The notes beneath the pieces are model-generated. The model ran no database searches. It worked only from the letters and a program-made list of their open reading frames with translations, and had not been told where the DNA came from. A DNA stretch of 64,000 nt from Dyella japonica A8 (GTDB lineage Bacteria; Pseudomonadota; Gammaproteobacteria; Xanthomonadales; Rhodanobacteraceae): NCBI RefSeq assembly GCF_000725385.1, contig NZ_CP008884.1:2108001-2172000 (forward strand). Direction: 5' to 3'. This document shows, in pieces, positions 24,269 through 32,451 of the stretch; the stretch's first letter is position 1, and each line of letters opens with the position of its first letter. The position numbers were made by a program, and so were the translations under genes.

Positions 24269-25081
24269 ATGATGAAGCACTCGTGGAAGTGGGGCGTGCT
24301 GGCCCTGGCGTTGGCGCTGCCGATGGGCGCGCAGGCCCACAAGATGTGGCTGGTGCCCTCGGCCACCAATGTGTCCGGCGCGGATCCGTGGGTGACGGTG
24401 GATGCGGCCGTGTCCAACGACCTGTTTTATCCCGACCACATGCCGGTGGCGCTGGACCGCGTGGCCATCACCGCGCCGGATGGCCAGACGGCCAAAGCCG
24501 AGAATGCAGTGACCGGCCAGTACCGCAGCGTGTTCGACGTGCATCTCACCCAGCCGGGCACGTACAAGATCGCCGCGGTGAACGGCGGCCTGTTCGCCAG
24601 CTACGAAGCGGATGGCCAGAAGAAGCGCTGGCGCGGCGACGCGGCCGAGCTTGCCAAGGCGATCCCCGCCCACGCGAAGAACGTCGAGGTTTCCGAGTCG
24701 ATCAACCGCGTGGAAACCTTCGTGACCAACGGCAAGCCCAGTGATGGCGCGCTCAAGCCCGGCGGCAAGGGCCTGGAGCTGGTGCCGGTGACGCGCGTCA
24801 CCGACCTTGCTGCGGGCGAGGCCGCCACCTTCCAGTTGCTGCGGGACGGTAAACCGGCGCCAGGCCTCAAGGTCATGGCCATCGCCGGCGAGACGCGCTA
24901 TCGCAATGCGCAGGAAGAGATCGACGCCACCACCGACAAGGACGGCAAGTTCAGCTTCACCTGGCCGCACGCCGGCATGTACTGGGTGAGTGCGAGCACG
25001 CAGGACGACAAGTCCAGCATCAAGCCGGCCAAGCTGCGTCGCCTTTCGTACGCCGCCACGTTGGAAGTGTTGCCGCAGTAA
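24269..25081 (+). CDS. DUF4198 periplasmic protein
   Basis: 270 residues with a signal peptide (GVLALALALPMGAQA) and mature start HKMWLVPSATNVSG, the hallmark of DUF4198 (NikM/CbiK-like periplasmic domains, where an N-terminal histidine may bind metal). Later come beta-sandwich segments, including GKPAPGLKVMAIAGETRYRN and TDKDGKFSFTWPHAGMYWV (in short form), which look like a carboxypeptidase-regulatory or transthyretin-like repeat. SD AAGGAGA lies 8 bases before the ATG. It sits between the DUF2271 and apbE genes, so it is probably a periplasmic metal-binding or substrate-delivery partner of the redox chain; that role is inferred. Confidence 0.87.
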   Translation: MMKHSWKWGVLALALALPMGAQAHKMWLVPSATNVSGADPWVTVDAAVSNDLFYPDHMPVALDRVAITAPDGQTAKAENAVTGQYRSVFDVHLTQPGTYKIAAVNGGLFASYEADGQKKRWRGDAAELAKAIPAHAKNVEVSESINRVETFVTNGKPSDGALKPGGKGLELVPVTRVTDLAAGEAATFQLLRDGKPAPGLKVMAIAGETRYRNAQEEIDATTDKDGKFSFTWPHAGMYWVSASTQDDKSSIKPAKLRRLSYAATLEVLPQ

Positions 25082-25108
25082 TGCGGTGGATGGCGTGGAG
25101 TGGTGTCG

Positions 25109-26080
25109 ATGAGTGATCCCGTCGTGCAGTCCGTGCAGGGCGAAACCATGGGCACCTTCTGGTCGGTGCGTGCGGTGGTGCCGGCGGCGCTGTCGCTGGC
25201 GTCGCGTGTGAACGATTTGCAGGCGGTGCTCGATCTGGTCGACGGGCAGATGAGCACCTACAAGCCTGCTTCCGCGCTGTCGCGTTTCAACGCGGCGCCC
25301 GGCGGCACCTGGCATGTGCTTCCTGCCGAGTGCTTCGAGGTGGCAAGGCATGCGTTGCAGGTGGCGCGCGAAAGCGATGGCGCCTACGACCCCACGGTTG
25401 GCCCGCTGGTCAACCTGTGGGGGTTTGGGCCGGATGCCGCGCGACGCGAGCCGCCTGCGCGCGATTCGATCGAGGCGGCGCGCGAACGCATCGGCTGGTG
25501 GCGCATCAAGCTGGATGCCGCGACGCACAGCCTGTTCCAGCCCGGTGGTATTTATCTTGACCTGTCGTCGGTGGCCAAGGGCTACGCCGTGGATCAGGTA
25601 GGGCAGTACCTCGACAACACAGGCATCGCATCATGGCTGGTGGAAGTCGGCGGTGAACTGAAGGGCAAAGGCAGGAAGCCCGATGGATCGCCCTGGCGTA
25701 TCGGCATCGAGCGCCCTGGTGCGGCGACGGGTGCGGTGCAACGCATCGATCAGCTGAGTCAGGTGGTTTGCCTGTCTGGCCGTGCGATTGCCACCTCCGG
25801 TGACTATCGCCGCCGTTTTGACGCCCAGGGCGTCACCTATTCGCATCACATTGATCCGCGCACCGGCTGGCCGGTGCCGCACGCTGTCGCCTCGGTCAGC
25901 GTGCTGGCCAGCGAGGCGATGCAGGCCGATCCGTTGGGAACGCTGATGACCGTGCTCGGTCCCGAGCAGGGCATGGCGTGCGCCCGTAAGCGGGGGCTGG
26001 CCGTGATGTTCATCCTGCATGGCGCACAGGGCCTGGAAGAACGCCTGTCACCTGCGTTCGAGGCCGCGTTGGCGTCATGA
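25109..26080 (+). CDS. apbE: FAD:protein FMN transferase ApbE
   Basis: About 323 residues. It transfers FMN from FAD to threonine or serine of extracytoplasmic proteins. Motifs: GETMGTFWSV at the start, AYDPTVGPLVNLWGFGP, DLSSVAKGYAVDQV (FAD/Mg site), VEVGGELKGKGRKPDG, ATSGDYRRRF and HHIDPRTGWP. I see no signal peptide or lipobox from the ATG at 25109, which is unusual for a periplasmic ApbE; GTG codons just upstream at 25100 and 25103 do not add one. Some ApbE proteins lacking signals are cytoplasmic. The likely substrate is the DUF2271 protein two genes upstream. It overlaps the next gene by four bases (ATGA). Confidence 0.93.
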   Translation: MSDPVVQSVQGETMGTFWSVRAVVPAALSLASRVNDLQAVLDLVDGQMSTYKPASALSRFNAAPGGTWHVLPAECFEVARHALQVARESDGAYDPTVGPLVNLWGFGPDAARREPPARDSIEAARERIGWWRIKLDAATHSLFQPGGIYLDLSSVAKGYAVDQVGQYLDNTGIASWLVEVGGELKGKGRKPDGSPWRIGIERPGAATGAVQRIDQLSQVVCLSGRAIATSGDYRRRFDAQGVTYSHHIDPRTGWPVPHAVASVSVLASEAMQADPLGTLMTVLGPEQGMACARKRGLAVMFILHGAQGLEERLSPAFEAALAS

Positions 26081-27717
26081 ACGTCACGCCTGTCGCGTCG
26101 CCGCGTCCTGCCTGGGGCAATGTCGTGCTGTGCTCCTTGCTTGGCGCGCTGGTGCTGGGGCTGATGGCATGGCATGCGCGCGAAGGGGAATGGCACTCGC
26201 CGGGCGCGTCGCGCTGGTGGTGGGCATCCGCCGTGTTGCTGGCATGGGTTGGTTTCACGGGTTGGATGGGCTGGCATCGCCGGGAACGGCCGAGCAGGCG
26301 AAACGCGCTGGCGTCATCGACGCATGCGCCGGAGACGGATCCCGTGTGGATCGTTTTCGCCACGCAGACCGGCACCGCCGGGCAATGGGCGCGGCAAACC
26401 GCGCAGAGCCTGCAGGCTCATGTGGCGGTGCAGCTGGTTGAGCTTGGACAGATCGATGCGGCCACACTCGCCCGTGCCCGCCGCGTGCTGTTCGTGGTCA
26501 GCACCACGGGCGAAGGCGACGCGCCGGACAGCGCGGCAGGCTTTGTCACCCGATGCATGCGCGCACCACAAGCACTGGCGGCCTTGCACTATGGCCTGCT
26601 CGCCCTGGGTGACAGCGATTACGACAACTTCTGCGGATTCGGCCGCGCCCTGCAGCAATGGTTGCAGCAGAGTGGCGCGACGCCGTTGTTCGATGCCGTG
26701 GAAGTGGACAATGGCGACCCCGCTGCGTTGCGCCATTGGCAACATCACCTGGCGTTGCTTTCCGGGGAGGCCGAATGGCCAGACTGGCAGGCGCCTGACT
26801 ACCAGCGCTGGCAGTTGACGGAACGCACGCTGCTCAACCACGGCAGTAGCGGCGGGCCTTGTTTTCATCTTGCGCTGCGCCCGCTCGACGGCGAGTCGAC
26901 ATGGCAGGCAGGCGATCTGGTGGAAATCGGGCCCAGACACGCCTCGTCCGTGATCGACGCATGGCTGGCCGCGCGAGGGCTCGATGGCACGGCAAACGTC
27001 GAACACCGGGGACGCCGTGCACCGTTGGGAGATTGGCTGGCCGCTAGCCATTTGCCAGAGGCCGGGCATGCGCACGGCGACACGCCGCAACAGATCGTCG
27101 CCGCACTGCAGGCGCTACCGCATCGCGAATACTCGATTGCCTCGGTGCCGTCCGATGGGGCCTTGCACCTGCTCGTTCGCCGCATGCAGCGCGCGGACGG
27201 TTCGCTGGGCATCGGTTCCGGATGGCTCACGCAACACGCCGGAGTGGGGGGCGACATCGCCTTGCGCATCCGCGCGAACCCCGGGTTCCACATGCCCGCC
27301 GATGAGCGGCCGCTGGTGCTGATAGGCAACGGTACCGGACTGGCTGGTTTGCGCGCCTTGCTGAAGGCGCGCATCGAGGCGGGCAGGTCGCGTCACTGGC
27401 TGCTGTTCGGCGAGCGTGAATCCACGCGCGACTTCTATCATCGCGACGAGATCATGAACTGGCACCAGCAGGGCTGGATCGAACGGATCGACCTGGCCTG
27501 GTCGCGTGAGGGCGACACGCGCGACTACGTGCAGGATCGATTGCGCGCGCGCCGCGATGTGTTGCGTCAATGGGTGGGCCAGGGTGCGGCGATCTACGTG
27601 TGCGGCAGCCTGGCCGGCATGGCGCCCGGCGTTGATGCAGTGATGCGCGAAGCACTGGGCGACGATGCGGTCGAGCGCCTGCGCGAGCAGGGGCGCTACC
27701 GGCGGGACGTCTACTGA
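26077..27717 (+). CDS. Membrane-anchored flavodoxin/FAD-NADPH reductase (sulfite reductase alpha-like)
   Basis: 546 residues. Two N-terminal membrane helices (about 12-32 and 46-65) are followed by a flavodoxin domain (VWIVFATQTGTAGQWARQTA; FVVSTTGEGDAP; LGDSDYDNFCGFGRAL) and an FAD/NADPH reductase domain with REYSIAS (FAD), GNGTGLAGLRALL (NADPH), LLFGERES and YVCGSLAGMAPGV. This diflavin layout resembles CysJ and P450 reductase, but with a membrane anchor. No sulfite reductase gene is nearby. In this operon it probably takes electrons from NADPH on the cytoplasmic face and delivers them to the PepSY membrane protein. Ferric-siderophore or copper reduction is a reasonable but unproven output. 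Confidence 0.9.
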   Translation: MNVTPVASPRPAWGNVVLCSLLGALVLGLMAWHAREGEWHSPGASRWWWASAVLLAWVGFTGWMGWHRRERPSRRNALASSTHAPETDPVWIVFATQTGTAGQWARQTAQSLQAHVAVQLVELGQIDAATLARARRVLFVVSTTGEGDAPDSAAGFVTRCMRAPQALAALHYGLLALGDSDYDNFCGFGRALQQWLQQSGATPLFDAVEVDNGDPAALRHWQHHLALLSGEAEWPDWQAPDYQRWQLTERTLLNHGSSGGPCFHLALRPLDGESTWQAGDLVEIGPRHASSVIDAWLAARGLDGTANVEHRGRRAPLGDWLAASHLPEAGHAHGDTPQQIVAALQALPHREYSIASVPSDGALHLLVRRMQRADGSLGIGSGWLTQHAGVGGDIALRIRANPGFHMPADERPLVLIGNGTGLAGLRALLKARIEAGRSRHWLLFGERESTRDFYHRDEIMNWHQQGWIERIDLAWSREGDTRDYVQDRLRARRDVLRQWVGQGAAIYVCGSLAGMAPGVDAVMREALGDDAVERLREQGRYRRDVY

Positions 27718-27726
27718 CCCGGCGGC

Positions 27727-28296
27727 TCAGGCCGCCGGAAGGCGGGCCAGCACGATCTCGCCGCCGCCCTCGATGCGTATGGGGTGGCCGGGGATCGGGT
27801 CGATCCACAGCATGTCGTTCGCTTCCAGCTGCTGCGAACGGTGATCGGCGATCACCTTCGCTCGCCCGGAAAGCAACAGCAGAAACCAGCGCCATCCGGT
27901 GGGCGCGAGCAGCACCATGGCGCCGTTCAGCGGGCGGGCAATGAGTTCGCCCTGGGCATCGCCGCGCAGCTTGAGGTTGAAGGTGCGCGTGGGTGCGGTC
28001 GGCAGGCAGGCGCGCGGTTGGTTGCCTGCGTCGAACTCGGTCATCTGGAAGCGGGTGAGGTGTTGCACACGACCGTCGGGGAAGGCGATGTCCACCGGGG
28101 CGTCCAGCGGCACGAACTGCCGCCGCAGGTCAGTGTGTGCTGGAAAATCGACCTCCTGCTCCATGCCGATCATCGTCATCTGCCACTGCCAGTCATCGTC
28201 CGTCGGCCCGCAGGCGATCGTCGTGATGAATGCCGTGCCCTTGGCGCAGTGCGCGCCCAGAAGGCTTTCGGCAGGCAGGCGGCTGAGCTGGCTCAT
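27727..28296 (-). CDS. HutD/Ves family cupin-like protein
   Basis: About 189 residues. The pattern follows the HutD/Ves family: N-terminal ..LP.ES..G...., then TTIACGPTDDDWQWQMTMIG, ..FP.HTDLRRQFVPLD, and a C-terminal cupin half (MLWIDPIPGHPIRIEGGGE). The canonical WKNG motif near the N terminus is not evident. E. coli Ves is cold-induced; HutD occurs in histidine-utilisation operons, but no hut gene is seen here. The start at 28296 overlaps the end of the upstream acetyltransferase gene (ATGA). Convergent with the flavoreductase gene; a GC-rich hairpin spans the stop codon. Confidence 0.75.
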   Translation of the reverse strand: MSQLSRLPAESLLGAHCAKGTAFITTIACGPTDDDWQWQMTMIGMEQEVDFPAHTDLRRQFVPLDAPVDIAFPDGRVQHLTRFQMTEFDAGNQPRACLPTAPTRTFNLKLRGDAQGELIARPLNGAMVLLAPTGWRWFLLLLSGRAKVIADHRSQQLEANDMLWIDPIPGHPIRIEGGGEIVLARLPAA

Positions 28297-28832
28297 GCCG
28301 AGGCGCGGCGCTTTTCGAGGCAGGGGCGGTAGTACGCGAAGACGTGGTTGTGCGCACCGAAGAAATCCATGTCTTCGATGTGTTCTCCGCCCAGCCGTTC
28401 GGCGACGCGGTCGGATGCTTCGTTGCCGATCTTCACCAGGCTGATGACGCGGGGCGCGGTCATGGAGTGCCACACGAAATCCAGGATGGCGCCGCCGGCT
28501 TCGGTGGCGTAGCCGTGGTGGCGGAAATCGGGCTTGAGCATCCAGCCGAGCTCCAGGTCGGGCCAGCCTTCGGGACACATGAGGCCGGCGCGTCCGATGA
28601 ATTCGCCGGTGTCCTTCAGCTCCAGCGCCCACATGCCGTAGCCGCGCAATTGCCAGTGGCCGATCAGCATGGCCAGCGAGCGCCACGCGTTGGTACGGTC
28701 CAGCGGCTGGCCGTCGCCGATCCAGCGGGTGCTCGCCGGGTCGGCCAGCATCGCGGCGTAATCGTCGAAGTGGCGCTCGGCGAGAGCGGTAAGGCGCAGT
28801 CGCGCCGTTTCAATGACAGGTACGTCGATCAT
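28293..28832 (-). CDS. GNAT acetyltransferase, RimJ/RimL type
   Basis: 179 residues with the Acetyltransf_3 pattern: IETARLRLTAL near the start, WALELKDTGEFIGRAGL, LELGWMLKPDFRHHGYATEA (acetyl-CoA loop RHHGYATE), and late SLVKIGNEASDRVAERLG. Such proteins acetylate N-terminal or small-molecule amines; the substrate here is unknown. It overlaps the HutD-like gene and follows the SET gene by 5 bases, so SET-GNAT-HutD is probably one operon. Confidence 0.88.
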   Translation of the reverse strand: MIDVPVIETARLRLTALAERHFDDYAAMLADPASTRWIGDGQPLDRTNAWRSLAMLIGHWQLRGYGMWALELKDTGEFIGRAGLMCPEGWPDLELGWMLKPDFRHHGYATEAGGAILDFVWHSMTAPRVISLVKIGNEASDRVAERLGGEHIEDMDFFGAHNHVFAYYRPCLEKRRASA

Positions 28833-28837
28833 GATCT

Positions 28838-29317
28838 TCAGCTAGCAAGTCGGGTGCCATCGAGCAGGACCGCCAAAGCGTGAGTGCTCGTCCGAAGGCT
28901 TTCGATCCATGGCAGGCCCACGATGCGCTGCCCGCTGGCAGCGTCGACGAAGGCTTCTTCCTCGCCCGGAGGCAACAAGTGGCGGTAATCCACCGTCATT
29001 TCCGTGCCGGCCGGCAAATCGCGCGCGGCAAACACGAAACCCAGATGCCACAGCCCCGTGGGTTCGAAGCTGTGGTTGATGTAGCACTCGTCCGGCCAGT
29101 CCGGGGACACGGTGTAACGGTCCTCGAACCAGCGGGCGCTCGCGTAAAGCTGGGCCGAAAGCTCCGGCGAGCCGGTCAGCTCGTCGTAGCGATACGTGCG
29201 GTCAATGGCGTCCGGCGCCGTCACGATCTGCCCGGCGGCGACGTCTTCAAGTAAGAACAACCCCTGACCCGCACCAGCAATGTTCGACGCGGCAATGCGA
29301 TAACGCGGAACAATCAT
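28838..29317 (-). CDS. SET domain-containing protein
   Basis: About 159 residues, a stand-alone SET domain. Seen are the N-terminal GAGQGLFLLEDVAAGQIV (G-x-G loop binding S-adenosylmethionine), CYINHSFEPTGLWHLGFVFA (the INHS.-pseudoknot motif) and ARDLPAGTEMTVDYRHLLPP (the catalytic tyrosine motif DY). There is no post-SET cysteine cluster. Bacterial SET proteins may methylate lysines on own or host proteins; no target is suggested by context. I chose the ATG at 29317 (MIVPRYRI); an in-frame start at 29359 adds 14 residues. First gene of a probable SET-GNAT-HutD operon. Confidence 0.85.
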   Translation of the reverse strand: MIVPRYRIAASNIAGAGQGLFLLEDVAAGQIVTAPDAIDRTYRYDELTGSPELSAQLYASARWFEDRYTVSPDWPDECYINHSFEPTGLWHLGFVFAARDLPAGTEMTVDYRHLLPPGEEEAFVDAASGQRIVGLPWIESLRTSTHALAVLLDGTRLAS

Positions 29318-29422
29318 GGCAGCCCTAACCGATGGCAAGGCGGCCGAGTGTAGGCGCATCCGGCGAGGGATTCCATACCTCGCCGGCTCTGATTCTTGAA
29401 CGCAAGTGGTTGATGGGTTTGG

Positions 29423-29767
29423 TTATTGCTCGGCGGGCTTGGCTGCCTTGGGTGCCGGCTTGGCGGGTGCGGGCGCGCTGGCGGCCGGTTTGGCCGGGGC
29501 GTCGGCGTCGCCCAGCAGGATGGCGCTGCGGTTGCGCTCGAGCGTGGCCGGGCCAATGCCCTTGACGTGCGTCAGGTCGTCGGCGCTCTTGAACGGGCCG
29601 TGCTCATCGCGGTACGCGACGATGGCGGCGGCCTTGCTCGGGCCGATGCCATCCAGTGAACTGGCCAACGTGGCGGCATCGGCCTTGTTGACGTTGACGG
29701 GCGTGGCGGCAAAAGCCGGCAAGGCCAGGGCGAATGCCAGCAGCGCGGCTGCGATCTGCTTGATCAT
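29423..29767 (-). CDS. ComEA-like helix-hairpin-helix DNA-binding protein
   Basis: 114 residues. Signal peptide IKQIAAALLAFALALPAFAA, then a double helix-hairpin-helix domain: VNVNKADAATLASSLDGIG, PSKAAAIVAYRDEHGPFKSA and DDLTHVKGIGPATLERNR. The C-terminal tail is rich in A, K and P. ComEA is the periplasmic DNA receptor that pulls DNA through the outer membrane during natural transformation, working with type IV pili; pilus genes occur further on in this window. The M20 peptidase gene is divergent. The start at 29767 is set by the signal peptide. Confidence 0.93.
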   Translation of the reverse strand: MIKQIAAALLAFALALPAFAATPVNVNKADAATLASSLDGIGPSKAAAIVAYRDEHGPFKSADDLTHVKGIGPATLERNRSAILLGDADAPAKPAASAPAPAKPAPKAAKPAEQ

Positions 29768-29960
29768 GGTGAACCTCCCTCGGTTAGACGCGGCCTCCTC
29801 TCGGCCGCCAGGCGACTGTGCCGCGCCCACCACGACTTGACTGTCGGCAAGAGGGAAACCACAGGGAGGATTTGTGCGCGTCTGTGCGTGGGCTGGCGGC
29901 CGGGAGCTCTCGCAGGGGCTGATACAATGGTCGTCTTTCCCCACGCTGCAGGAGTCGCCC

Positions 29961-31385
29961 ATGGATACCGCTCGCCTCAACCGTTTCATCAGCGGACTGT
30001 GGGATGACGAGATCGTGCCGCAGCTGGTCGAGTACATCCGTATCCCGAACAAGTCGCCGATGTTCGATCCCAAGTGGGTGGAGCACGGCTACATGGATGC
30101 CGCCGTCAAGCTGATGGAGACCTGGGCGCGCAGCAAGCTGTCCTCGCTGCCGGGTTCCAGGCTCGAAGTGGTGCGCCTGGAAGGCCGCACGCCGCTCATC
30201 TATATCGAAGTGCCCGGCACGGGCGACGACACCGTGGTGCTTTACGGGCATCTGGACAAGCAGCCGGAAATGACGGGCTGGGCCGAGGGCCTGGGCCCGT
30301 GGACCCCGGTGATCAAGGGCGACAAGCTCTATGGCCGCGGTGGCGCGGATGACGGTTACGCCATCTTCGGTTCACTGGCCGCGCTGCTGGCGCTGCACGA
30401 GCAGGGCGTGCCGCATGCGCGTTGCGTGGTGCTGATCGAAGCCTGCGAAGAATCCGGCAGCTATGACCTGCCGTACTACGTCGACCATCTCGCCGACCGC
30501 ATCGGCAATCCCTCGCTGGTGGTGTGCCTGGACTCCGGTTGCGGCAACTACGACCAGCTGTGGCTCACCACGTCGCTGCGTGGCATGACCGGTGGCGAAC
30601 TCACCGTGCAGGTGCTGGAAGAAGGCGTGCACTCGGGCGACGCCTCGGGCGTGGTGCCATCCAGCTTCCGCATCCTGCGTGACCTGCTGAGCCGCCTGGA
30701 GGACCAGGAAACCGGCACGATCAAGCCGAAGGAGCTCTACGTCGACATTCCGCCGCAGCGCATCGAGCAGGCGAAGAAGTCCGCGCAGGTGCTGGGCACG
30801 GCGGTGTACGACAAGTTCCCGTTCGTGGAAGGCATGCACCCGGTCACCGAAGACCTGACCGAGCTGGTGCTCAACCGCACCTGGCGTCCACAGCTGGCCG
30901 TGACCGGCGTGGACGGCATGCCGCCGCTGGAAAGCGCCGGCAACGTGCTGCGCCCCAAGACCTCGGTGAAGCTGAGCCTGCGCGTGCCGCCGACGCTCAA
31001 CGGCGCCAAGGCCGGCCAGTTCCTCAAGCAACTGCTGGAAAAGGATCCGCCGTACGGCGCCAAGGTCACCTTCAAGCTGGAGAAGGACGGCAGCGGCTGG
31101 AACGCGCCGCAGCTGTCGCCGTGGCTGGAAGAGGCCGTGGCCAAGGCTTCGGAAACCTACTTCGGCGCGCCGGCGGCCTACATGGGCGAGGGCGGCAGCA
31201 TTCCGTTCATGGGCATGCTGGGCGAGAAATTCCCCAAGGCCCAGTTCCTGATCACCGGCGTGCTGGGTCCGCACTCCAACGCGCATGGCCCCAATGAGTT
31301 CCTGCACATCCCCACCGGCAAGAAGGTGTCGATGGTGGTGGCCGACGTGGTGGCTCGCCACTTCGAACAGGGCGCCAAGGCCTGA
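29961..31385 (+). CDS. M20 family metallopeptidase (CNDP dipeptidase-like)
   Basis: 474 residues. The M20 metal centre is visible: H and D in VVLYGHLDKQPEM, bridging D in YGRGGADDGYAIF, the general base pair EE in LIEACEESGSYD, D in VVCLDSGCGNYD and the last H near GPHSNAHGPNEFLHIP. The insert between 200 and 390 is the dimerisation domain. This is a cytosolic dipeptidase of the carnosinase branch; no signal peptide is seen. AGGAG lies upstream of the ATG at 29961. Single gene followed at 110 bp by yggS in the same direction. Confidence 0.92.
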   Translation: MDTARLNRFISGLWDDEIVPQLVEYIRIPNKSPMFDPKWVEHGYMDAAVKLMETWARSKLSSLPGSRLEVVRLEGRTPLIYIEVPGTGDDTVVLYGHLDKQPEMTGWAEGLGPWTPVIKGDKLYGRGGADDGYAIFGSLAALLALHEQGVPHARCVVLIEACEESGSYDLPYYVDHLADRIGNPSLVVCLDSGCGNYDQLWLTTSLRGMTGGELTVQVLEEGVHSGDASGVVPSSFRILRDLLSRLEDQETGTIKPKELYVDIPPQRIEQAKKSAQVLGTAVYDKFPFVEGMHPVTEDLTELVLNRTWRPQLAVTGVDGMPPLESAGNVLRPKTSVKLSLRVPPTLNGAKAGQFLKQLLEKDPPYGAKVTFKLEKDGSGWNAPQLSPWLEEAVAKASETYFGAPAAYMGEGGSIPFMGMLGEKFPKAQFLITGVLGPHSNAHGPNEFLHIPTGKKVSMVVADVVARHFEQGAKA

Positions 31386-31495
31386 TCGTGATCGTCGCCC
31401 CGGCCCAGCGCCGGGGCGATGCGTTTTCCGCCCGCGCCGGGCGCCGGTATCGACTGGCCTGATGCCTGTGCGCGGCATGGCAGGGGTAGCCAGTG

Positions 31496-32227
31496 ATGAC
31501 CGATTCTTCCAACGAGTTTTCCTATCTCGCCGAGAACTGGGCGGCCGTGCGCGGCCGCGTGGATGCCGCGTGCCGCGACGCCGGTCGCGATCCGGCCGAG
31601 GTATCCATCCTGCCTGTCAGCAAGACCTTCGGGCCCGAGGCGGTGCGCGCCGCCATGGCGCTTGGCCTGCATCGCTTCGGCGAGAACAAGGTGCAGGAGG
31701 TGCGCAGCAAGGCCGAGGCCCTGGCGGGCGAGCCCCTCGAGTGGGTGGTCATCGGCCACCTGCAGACCAACAAGGCCAAGGACGTCGCGCGGCTGGTCAG
31801 CGAGGTGCAGTCGCTCGACCGGCTGGAGCTGGCCGAGGTCCTGCAGCGGCGGCTGGAGATCGAGGACCGCGCCATCGACGTGCTGATCGAGGTAAAGACC
31901 TCGCCGGAAGAGAGTAAGCATGGCCTGGCCCCCGGACAGTTGCCTGCCTTGCTGGACACCCTGCGTGGGTATAACCGCCTGCGGGTGCGGGGGCTCATGA
32001 CCCTGGCCGTGCAGTCGGACGATCCGGCGGCGGTGCGCGCCTGCTTCCGTCAGTTGCGCCAGTTGCGCGATGCGGAGCAGGCGAGGGGCCACGACCTGCC
32101 GCGGCTTTCCATGGGCATGAGCGGCGATTTCCCCCTGGCCATCGCCGAAGGGGCGACCGAAATCCGGGTCGGAACGGCGATTTTTGGTGTGAGACACGTC
32201 TCAAACATACGACACCGAATTGAATAA
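31496..32227 (+). CDS. YggS family PLP homeostasis protein
   Basis: 243 residues. A single-domain alanine-racemase-like TIM barrel that binds PLP and buffers its level in the cytoplasm. K43 in PVSKTF is the PLP lysine. Other family motifs are FGENKVQEVRSKAE, WVVIGHLQTNKAKDVARL, VLIEVKTSPEESKHGL, LRVRGLMTLA and SMGMSGDFPLAIAEGATEIR (up to 20 residues), then VGTAIFG. ATG at 31496 with AGGGG upstream; GTG at 31493 is also in frame. An inverted repeat AATTAG-TTCA-CTAATT covers the stop codon. Confidence 0.94.
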   Translation: MTDSSNEFSYLAENWAAVRGRVDAACRDAGRDPAEVSILPVSKTFGPEAVRAAMALGLHRFGENKVQEVRSKAEALAGEPLEWVVIGHLQTNKAKDVARLVSEVQSLDRLELAEVLQRRLEIEDRAIDVLIEVKTSPEESKHGLAPGQLPALLDTLRGYNRLRVRGLMTLAVQSDDPAAVRACFRQLRQLRDAEQARGHDLPRLSMGMSGDFPLAIAEGATEIRVGTAIFGVRHVSNIRHRIE

Positions 32228-32259
32228 TTAGTTCACTAATTGATCAATATGTAACCAAT

Positions 32260-32451
32260 TTGACACATGTTTCGGCGGTAAATCAGTCACTTAGGCCTAA
32301 TGCATAGGCTGTGCCAAGTTTCGAAACGACGGAGTTCAGTTAACCCCATCCGAACAAACGATCTATATCCCTTTGCTAAGTTCACGGCTCCATCACGGTC
32401 CGTCCGCGTAGCGGCGGTGTAACTAACGAACTGCAAAGGGATTTGTCCCAC
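32260..32451 (+). promoter_or_regulatory. Promoter region and structured 5' leader of the NlpC/P60 gene
   Basis: The 224-bp gap is AT-rich at its start, with a perfect TTGACA hexamer at 32260-32265; no convincing -10 could be placed at 17 bp. Closer to the gene, ATCCCTTTGC (32367-32376) pairs perfectly with GCAAAGGGAT (32433-32442). The helix continues after a 2-base bulge through AGTTC (32379-32383) with GAACT (32428-32432). The loop holds a small CCGC-GTA-GCGG hairpin. The AAAGGGA Shine-Dalgarno sequence is inside the helix, so the leader would block translation unless opened. It matches no riboswitch that I recognise. Confidence 0.55.

Noticed and set aside
27719-27738. Terminator hairpin between the flavoreductase and HutD-like genes
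   Set aside because: CCGGCGGC/GCCGCCGG forms a hairpin but overlaps the HutD stop codon and has no T run on either strand.
32260-32451. Known riboswitch (cyclic-di-GMP or ydaO type) before the NlpC/P60 gene
   Set aside because: None of the conserved core motifs of those classes could be found; only the helix over the ribosome binding site is supported.
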